A stretch of DNA of 64,000 nt from assembly GCA_019359515.1 (NCBI GenBank), contig JAHHHC010000004.1, positions 62,001 to 126,000 on the forward strand. The letters are read 5' to 3'. Both the position numbers and the translations under genes were made by a program. This document shows, piece after piece, positions 59,355-64,000 of this stretch. Under the pieces are notes generated by a model. It searched no databases. It had not been told where the DNA came from and saw only the letters and a list, made by a program, of their open reading frames with translations. The DNA is from Desmonostoc vinosum HA7617-LM4. GTDB taxonomy: Bacteria > Cyanobacteriota > Cyanobacteriia > Cyanobacteriales > Nostocaceae. Positions within the stretch are counted from its first letter, which is position 1, and each line of letters begins with the position of its first letter.

Positions 59355-59709
59355 TGGATAGTGCCGTCAACATGCTAACTATTCATATGATGGCTCATCC
59401 TTTTTGTAGCAAAAGTTCAAGCGATCGCTAGTTATAAAAAACCATCAATCAATAATTACTAAGTAACTAATATCTCATTTTCTCAACAGCAAAGCCATAA
59501 CTCTTAAAATACCAATATAAACACAATAAATAAAAGGAAATCAAAAATCTCAAGGAATGATAGATTATACAGCCGCAATCGTGAAAGCTACCGAGCAAAA
59601 TATCTAAACTTAAATTTAGATTTATAAAATTTAATTTAAAGCTGTAGTTATGAATGGCGAAGCTGTCGTTGCTAACACTGAAATCGTCTTGAATTTTTAA
59701 CACGTTTTG
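59355..59709. other. 355-base spacer; no convincing gene
   Basis: A 78-codon open frame exists on the minus strand (59467-59703), but it is rich in Phe/Leu/Tyr/Ser as expected from AT-rich DNA. It has no clear ribosome site and sits just after the methyltransferase stop. I do not accept it. The promoter of the ATPase-TPR pair should lie near 59355-59450, where a HIP1 site (GCGATCGC) is seen near 59421. Confidence 0.45.
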
Positions 59710-60387
59710 TTAGCATCGCTCAAAGACAAAAATGATTGAGATGGGCTTTTTCGTTATGGGATGACAAGGTTCTTGTAAATTCAATAATCGGTAATTATAA
59801 CCATAAAACTCCTGAATCCATGATTCAATTGTTCTGAAGTACCAAGGAGCAGGGTGAAACACTTCATTGCCAATTCCTGTCCATGAAGTCTCTCTCCACC
59901 CATCCTCATAAGGAGCATCACCGCAGGCTATGAGAGGATGAAGTGTTTGGATGATTATTTTGCCATGATCTTCTAAAAGGTGACAGCCAGCCTCAGCGAT
60001 TTGAGTAAGATCACGTTGTCCCAGAATTGAGAAGTTACAAATTAAGCAAGAAAACCGCAGAATATTTTCAAATTTTTGCGATCGCAAATCCGAGTAAGAA
60101 CAGACAATAAAGCGAGAATCATTATATAACCTTGCTGCCTCAATCAGATCTGCACAGGCATCAACTCCCCATCCATCAATACCTGGGGAGAAAAGTTGAC
60201 GACATAACCAGCCTTCACCACATCCAACATCTAAGAACGTTTGTGGATTTAGTTCCTTGACAGCCTTGATTATAGCCGCATCTGTAGCGATCGCCCGGCT
60301 TTCAATTTGCTGATGATGAATTACCCGTGTCCATGATTTAGCATTAATTTTCCATGAATCAAAGATTCGTTGTTCATTCTCATTCAT
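59710..60387 (-). CDS. SAM-dependent methyltransferase (class I)
   Basis: 225 residues from ATG 60387; the longer frame reads through GGGAGTA repeats and is rejected. Motif I is FLDVGCGEGWLCRQL, binding S-adenosylmethionine. GWGVDACADLIEAA holds the acidic residue after strand 2. IICN-type motifs follow (SCLICNFSILGQRD), and the FERC end closes the sheet. The chain shows NPQTFLDVGCG and WTGIGNEVFHPAPWYFRTIESW, like small-molecule methyltransferases. The substrate is unknown. It is a single gene between the NTPase module and the ndh cluster. Confidence 0.85.
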   Translation of the reverse strand: MNENEQRIFDSWKINAKSWTRVIHHQQIESRAIATDAAIIKAVKELNPQTFLDVGCGEGWLCRQLFSPGIDGWGVDACADLIEAARLYNDSRFIVCSYSDLRSQKFENILRFSCLICNFSILGQRDLTQIAEAGCHLLEDHGKIIIQTLHPLIACGDAPYEDGWRETSWTGIGNEVFHPAPWYFRTIESWIQEFYGYNYRLLNLQEPCHPITKKPISIIFVFERC

Positions 60388-60572
60388 TGAATAGGGAGTG
60401 GGGAGTAGGGAGTAGGGAATGGGGAAGAGGTGTTTTGAGTATTCCTGCCAGAAATTTAATATATATTTCTCTGCGAACCTTTGCACTATCCTTGGCGTTC
60501 CCTCTGCGTTAAAAAAATTAACCCCTCTCCGCAAACGAAGAGGGGTTAGGAAAATTATCGCGCACTCAGCAT

Positions 60573-61100
60573 TTAATAAGCATCTTGCAACTCATAGAAA
60601 TCGGGCGAGATGTAATCTTTTCGCAAAGGCCAACCTACCCAATCTTCCGGCATCAAAATCCGCTTGAGATTTGGGTGTCCTTCGTAAAAAATGCCGAACA
60701 TATCGTAAGACTCGCGCTCTTGCCAGTCTGCGGTCTTCCAGATCCAGTATACTGAAGGCACTCTCGGATTTTCTCGTGGTAAGAACACCTTGACCCTGAC
60801 TTCATCAGGGCGATCGCTATGATCACCAACTTTAATTAAGTGATATACACTCACCAATTCTTGTCCTGGGCCAAGGTCAACGCCGCCTTGAAACTGGAGA
60901 TAATTAAACCCGTAGGCATACAGGGCTGTAGCGATGGGAAGCAAGAAATCTGCTTCCACTTTAATTATCTCTACCCCGTTTTGATCGGGTGCTAAATACT
61001 CATGGTCAAAGCCATTTTCCGTCAACCACTGAGAAACTTTACCAGCTTGCACTAAAGATTCTGGTTCTGCTGGTACTGGTTTAGATTCTTCTTCAGCCAC
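60573..61100 (-). CDS. ndhJ: NAD(P)H-quinone oxidoreductase subunit J
   Basis: 175 residues from GTG 61100, chosen because AGAGGAG lies eight bases upstream; the start overlaps the end of ndhK by eight bases, while a further in-frame ATG at 61160 lies well inside ndhK. The 30-kDa subunit signature is present: [39 protein letters not shown] (seen as [18 protein letters not shown] and [16 protein letters not shown]). It is part of the peripheral arm of the thylakoid NDH-1 complex, which works in respiration and cyclic electron flow. Third gene of ndhC-ndhK-ndhJ. Confidence 0.95.
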   Translation of the reverse strand: MAEEESKPVPAEPESLVQAGKVSQWLTENGFDHEYLAPDQNGVEIIKVEADFLLPIATALYAYGFNYLQFQGGVDLGPGQELVSVYHLIKVGDHSDRPDEVRVKVFLPRENPRVPSVYWIWKTADWQERESYDMFGIFYEGHPNLKRILMPEDWVGWPLRKDYISPDFYELQDAY

Positions 61101-61830
61101 GGTTTTGCTCCTCTTTTTGCGCCTTTGCTGCCAGTAGTGCCGGTGGTATTGGCATTCCAATTGCTTGGGCCAATTCTTTGGGCGGCGTCAAGCGAGTTTC
61201 TGACTGCAAATACTTACCAGTTAAAATTTCCTCTACTGGCTTGAGGTTATGAGTGGTGCTGTAATAACGGTGGGTTTGCTTAATCTGATCGCGCTCTTGC
61301 ATCGAATCATTAGCAATCTTCTTCCGCAGCTTGATGATAGCATCGATAATTGCTTCAGGACGGGGAGGGCAACCAGGCAAATACACATCTACAGGAATCA
61401 GTTTATCAACTCCGCGTACCGCTGTTGGAGAATCAACACTGAACATCCCGCCAGTAATTGTACAAGCTCCCATGGCAATTACGTACTTTGGCTCTGGCAT
61501 TTGTTCATAAAGACGCACTAATTGAGGTGCCATCTTCATCGTGATTGTCCCTGCTGTGATAATTAAATCAGCTTGGCGGGGGCTAGAACGGGGAATTAAC
61601 CCAAAACGGTCAAAATCAAATCGAGAGCCAATCAAGGCTGCAAACTCGATAAAACAGCAAGCAGTACCAAACAGCAACGGCCACAAACTAGAAAGCCGCG
61701 CCCAGTTGTAGAGATCATCAACCGTTGTCAGAATCACGTTTTCTGAAAGGTCTTGAGTGATTGTAGGACGCTCAATAGGGTTGATGATTCGCTCTTTGTC
61801 CTGGGCTGTAAGATTAGAATTCAAGACCAT
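61093..61830 (-). CDS. ndhK: NAD(P)H-quinone oxidoreductase subunit K
   Basis: 245 residues. The four cysteines of the N2 [4Fe-4S] cluster are seen in [18 protein letters not shown] and [27 protein letters not shown] is the conserved NuoB/NdhK block. It sits at the junction of the arms of NDH-1 and passes electrons to plastoquinone. Its start overlaps the end of ndhC by ten bases and its end overlaps the start of ndhJ. The C-terminal ~30 residues are charged ([12 protein letters not shown]) as usual for cyanobacterial NdhK. Confidence 0.95.
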   Translation of the reverse strand: MVLNSNLTAQDKERIINPIERPTITQDLSENVILTTVDDLYNWARLSSLWPLLFGTACCFIEFAALIGSRFDFDRFGLIPRSSPRQADLIITAGTITMKMAPQLVRLYEQMPEPKYVIAMGACTITGGMFSVDSPTAVRGVDKLIPVDVYLPGCPPRPEAIIDAIIKLRKKIANDSMQERDQIKQTHRYYSTTHNLKPVEEILTGKYLQSETRLTPPKELAQAIGMPIPPALLAAKAQKEEQNRG

Positions 61831-62183
61831 TCCAAAGCTCCTTTACGCCATGCGTAAACTAAAGCGACTACAAGAATTGCAATAAAGATTAGCGCTTCAA
61901 TAAATGCCAGTAGCCCTAAACGATGGAAAGCTACCGCCCAAGGATACAAGAACACAGTCTCTACGTCAAAGACAACAAAGACTAGAGCAAACATGTAGTA
62001 GCGAATATTGAACTGAATCCAGGCTCCCCCGATGGGTTCCATCCCAGATTCATAGGTGGTACGCCGTTCAGGGCTTGCACCGCTGGGTCGTAGAAGCTTG
62101 GATGCTGAAAGCGCTAGGGCAGGTACTAGGCTACAGATAATCAAAAAGCCTAGAAAATACTCGTAACCGCTGAGGACAAACAC
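61821..62183 (-). CDS. ndhC: NAD(P)H-quinone oxidoreductase subunit 3
   Basis: 120 residues with three transmembrane helices ([63 protein letters not shown]). [21 protein letters not shown] is the conserved loop of the subunit. It is the first gene of the minus-strand ndhC-K-J operon. Its promoter lies in the 343-base gap with the divergent rubredoxin gene. Confidence 0.95.
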   Translation of the reverse strand: MFVLSGYEYFLGFLIICSLVPALALSASKLLRPSGASPERRTTYESGMEPIGGAWIQFNIRYYMFALVFVVFDVETVFLYPWAVAFHRLGLLAFIEALIFIAILVVALVYAWRKGALEWS

Positions 62184-62526
62184 AGTTAATTTCTACCGCT
62201 TATGGTGTAATCGAACTGGGGACTGGGACTGGGACTGGGGACTGGGGACTGGGAAGATCAAGGAAAATTTTAGAGGTTGAGGAAAAAAATATTTAATTCC
62301 CGATCTCCAATACCCAATACCCAATCCCCAGTACCCGATCCCCAATCCCCAATCCCCCAAATTCCGTAACTTTCTTTTACATTATATCTTTTTGGCTTTT
62401 CTGAAATCTGGGAAACAGATGCACTTCAGGTATTTGATTCGTTTCTGGTGGTGATAGAAAACTCTAACATTTATGTCATAATTTTTAACGTATATTTAAG
62501 ATTTCCCCTTCTTCGAGACCCAAGCC
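62184..62526. other. Divergent promoter gap with GGGGACTGG-type repeats
   Basis: Between ndhC (minus) and the rubredoxin gene (plus). Bases ~62215-62252 are tandem GGGACTGG/GGGGACTGG units. Bases ~62300-62360 are CCCAATCC/CCCAGTACCC-type units in the other sense. The AT-rich portion from about 62380 onward probably holds the rubredoxin promoter. No gene or RNA was recognised. Confidence 0.6.
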
Positions 62527-62862
62527 ATGAGCGAACAAGCTGTTGAAACTTCAGTTTTAGACCGCTACGAGTGTCGCGCCTGCGGTTATGTTTATGAACC
62601 CGAAAAGGGAGATGACAAGCATGACATTGCTTCAGGAATTGCCTTTGCAGAATTGCCCATTAATTGGCGCTGTCCAGTTTGCACTGCCAAAAAGACCGCT
62701 TTTGCCAATATTGGGCCAGCAGGTACAGCATCCGGTTTTAAAGAAAATCTCGGCTACGGTTTTGGTGTCAATAAGCTAACGCCAAGTCAAAAAAATCTCC
62801 TGATTTTTGGTGCTTTGGCTATTGGATTTTTGTTTTTCATGAGTCTTTACGGCTTACAATAA
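62527..62862 (+). CDS. rubA: Membrane-anchored rubredoxin (RubA type)
   Basis: 111 residues. Two CxxC motifs, YECRACGYVYEPEKGD and WRCPVCTAKKTAF, bind the single iron of rubredoxin. A linker and a C-terminal transmembrane helix (LLIFGALAIGFLFFMSLYG) tether it to the thylakoid. This is the form required for photosystem assembly in oxygenic phototrophs. It is followed by the ycf48-like gene after 235 bases, the order usually seen upstream of psbEFLJ in cyanobacteria. The start at ATG 62527 follows a GAGACCCAAGCC leader. Confidence 0.92.
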   Translation: MSEQAVETSVLDRYECRACGYVYEPEKGDDKHDIASGIAFAELPINWRCPVCTAKKTAFANIGPAGTASGFKENLGYGFGVNKLTPSQKNLLIFGALAIGFLFFMSLYGLQ

Positions 62863-63097
62863 GGCTCGCATCTTGAAAGTGCTGAGTTCTGAGTTCTGGG
62901 TCTTAAGTGTAAAAAAACACTAATCTTAGAAAATTGAATCAGAAAATAGTTTCTTTTTCTTTCTAAGTCGCTTGCTCTGTAACCAAATTGCCGAGTAAAT
63001 AACATTAATATACTTGGTTTTAATCAATACTCAGCACTATTTTTGATGAACCTTTTAGAAAACCCTACACAAATTTAGAAACAACTAAGAAATACTG

Positions 63098-64000
63098 ATG
63101 CGTTCAATTGTAAGAAGTTGGCAAAAAATATTTGCCTTATTTTTGGTAGTCTTGATGTGTATTGGTTGTAGCAAGGTTCCCTCTATCAGCTACAATCCTT
63201 GGCAAATCATTACTGTACCGACAGACGCGAAACTGCTCGATATTGCCTTCACTGATAATCCTCAGCATGGTTACTTAGTGGGTAGTAGTGCTACTTTATT
63301 GGAAACAAATGATGGTGGCGAGACTTGGCAACCCATCAAACTCCAATTAGATGACCCCAAAGCTCGTTTTGACTCAGTAAGTTTTGCGGGTAAGGAAGGT
63401 TGGATTGTTGGAGAGCCTTCACTGCTGCTACATACAACCGACGAAGGTCGTTCTTGGTCAAGTATTCCCTTGAGCGAAAAGCTACCCGGTAGCCCGATCG
63501 CAGTCAAAGCACTCAAAGAAAATGTAGCTGAGATGGCTACTAATGTCGGGGCAATATATCTCACCACAGACGGCGGCAAAAATTGGAAAGCTCAGGTAGA
63601 ATCAGCTGTAGGTGTGGTACGTAACATAGAACGTGGTGCTGATGGCAAATACGTTGCTGTTTCTGCCAAAGGAAACTTTTACTCAACTTGGGAACCAGGA
63701 CAAAATGCTTGGGTACCCCATAACCGCAATAGTTCTCGCCGCGTAGAGAATATGGGCTTCGCTGACAATGGTCAATTGTGGATGCTAGCTAGGGGCGGTC
63801 AAATTCAGTTTAACGACCCAACAAAACCTGAAGAGTGGCAAGAGGCACAATATCCAGAATTAGCAACCAGTTGGGGTTTACTAGATTTGGCATACCGTAC
63901 ACCTGATGAACTTTGGATCGGCGGCGGTAGCGGTAACTTACTGCGGAGTGCTGACGGCGGTAAAACTTGGGAAAAAGACCGTGAAGTAGAAGGAGTAGCG
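63098..64000 (+). CDS. ycf48: Photosystem II assembly/stability factor Ycf48 (partial, cut by window end)
   Basis: 301 codons open to the window edge from ATG 63098; a full protein has about 340. The N-terminus has a signal with lipobox-like end (LVVLMCIGCSK), typical of cyanobacterial Ycf48 lipoproteins. Bladed propeller motifs recur: NDGGETWQPI, GWIVGEPSLLLHTTDEGRSW, TTDGGKNWKAQ, LWIGGGSGNLLRSADGGKTW. Ycf48/HCF136 assists insertion of D1 and early PSII reaction-centre assembly in the lumen. The last ~40 residues, and probably psbE onward, lie beyond the window. Confidence 0.92.
   Translation, partial: MRSIVRSWQKIFALFLVVLMCIGCSKVPSISYNPWQIITVPTDAKLLDIAFTDNPQHGYLVGSSATLLETNDGGETWQPIKLQLDDPKARFDSVSFAGKEGWIVGEPSLLLHTTDEGRSWSSIPLSEKLPGSPIAVKALKENVAEMATNVGAIYLTTDGGKNWKAQVESAVGVVRNIERGADGKYVAVSAKGNFYSTWEPGQNAWVPHNRNSSRRVENMGFADNGQLWMLARGGQIQFNDPTKPEEWQEAQYPELATSWGLLDLAYRTPDELWIGGGSGNLLRSADGGKTWEKDREVEGVA

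Noticed and set aside
59467-59703. 78-codon minus-strand frame after the methyltransferase
   Set aside because: Composition is what AT-rich DNA gives by chance; no ribosome site or family.

Overview
The window looks like chromosomal DNA of a heterocystous, filamentous cyanobacterium (Nostoc/Anabaena type). This rests on frequent GCGATCGC (HIP1) sites, tandem heptamer repeats (ATTCGTA, AATGACC), an ndhC-ndhK-ndhJ cluster, a membrane-anchored rubredoxin followed by a Ycf48-type photosystem II assembly factor, a CrtO-type carotenoid ketolase, two zinc-ribbon serine/threonine kinases and several large STAND/TPR/CHAT proteins. No rRNA, tRNA, CRISPR array or recognisable insertion sequence was found.

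Layout. 0-3 kb: hexapeptide acetyltransferase, a photolyase/cryptochrome FAD domain standing alone, a 66-residue peptide carrying a GEGK-IHIG motif, a PIN-type toxin with its small partner, and the debris of a second toxin-antitoxin-like pair. 2.9-10.7 kb: a four-gene minus-strand operon (unknown protein, CHAT protease fused to a VMAP-like region, MoxR AAA ATPase, vWA-like/HEAT protein), a vWA-MoxR-VMAP ternary conflict system. 11-17 kb: a GntR/FCD regulator divergent from 2-isopropylmalate synthase with a clear double operator, then a GNAT enzyme, an EamA transporter and a peptidoglycan-binding/HEAT protein. 17-21 kb: a tandem pair of membrane kinases set among short tandem repeats. 22-26 kb: a sulfur/anion acquisition cluster. 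27-31 kb: a Csp-like copper-storage protein, a CmcJ-like gene remnant and a large secreted beta-helix/RTX protein. 32-40 kb: minus-strand ion-handling genes (PsiE-like, TrkA-N, pentapeptide, Ca2+/H+ exchanger, PstS, Na/Pi cotransporter). 40-43 kb: glycolate oxidase subunits GlcE and GlcF. 43-48 kb and 56-59 kb: two related two-gene NTPase modules. 49-55 kb: DUF2993, CrtO, a saccharopine-dehydrogenase-like protein, secreted proteins. 59.7-64 kb: methyltransferase, ndhJ/K/C, rubredoxin and the start of ycf48.

Main points of interest. (1) Two separated loci encode the same kind of pair: an AAA/STAND-like ATPase with a GH-x-GCGKST P-loop, and a partner whose N-terminal ~150 residues look like a P-loop-less NTPase-fold domain. 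The C-terminal modules differ: TPR + nSTAND1 + transmembrane + four WD40 units in one, about eleven kinesin-light-chain-type TPRs in the other. This is the best candidate for a system that has not been described as such. (2) The CHAT-VMAP operon has an unrecognised first gene, and its CHAT protein shares a RHIM-like peptide with the stand-alone 66-residue protein. (3) Short repeats reach into genes: they supply stop codons, a start region, an expanded kinase linker and part of a broken gene.

All identifications come from reading the protein and DNA by eye. No database search was run.
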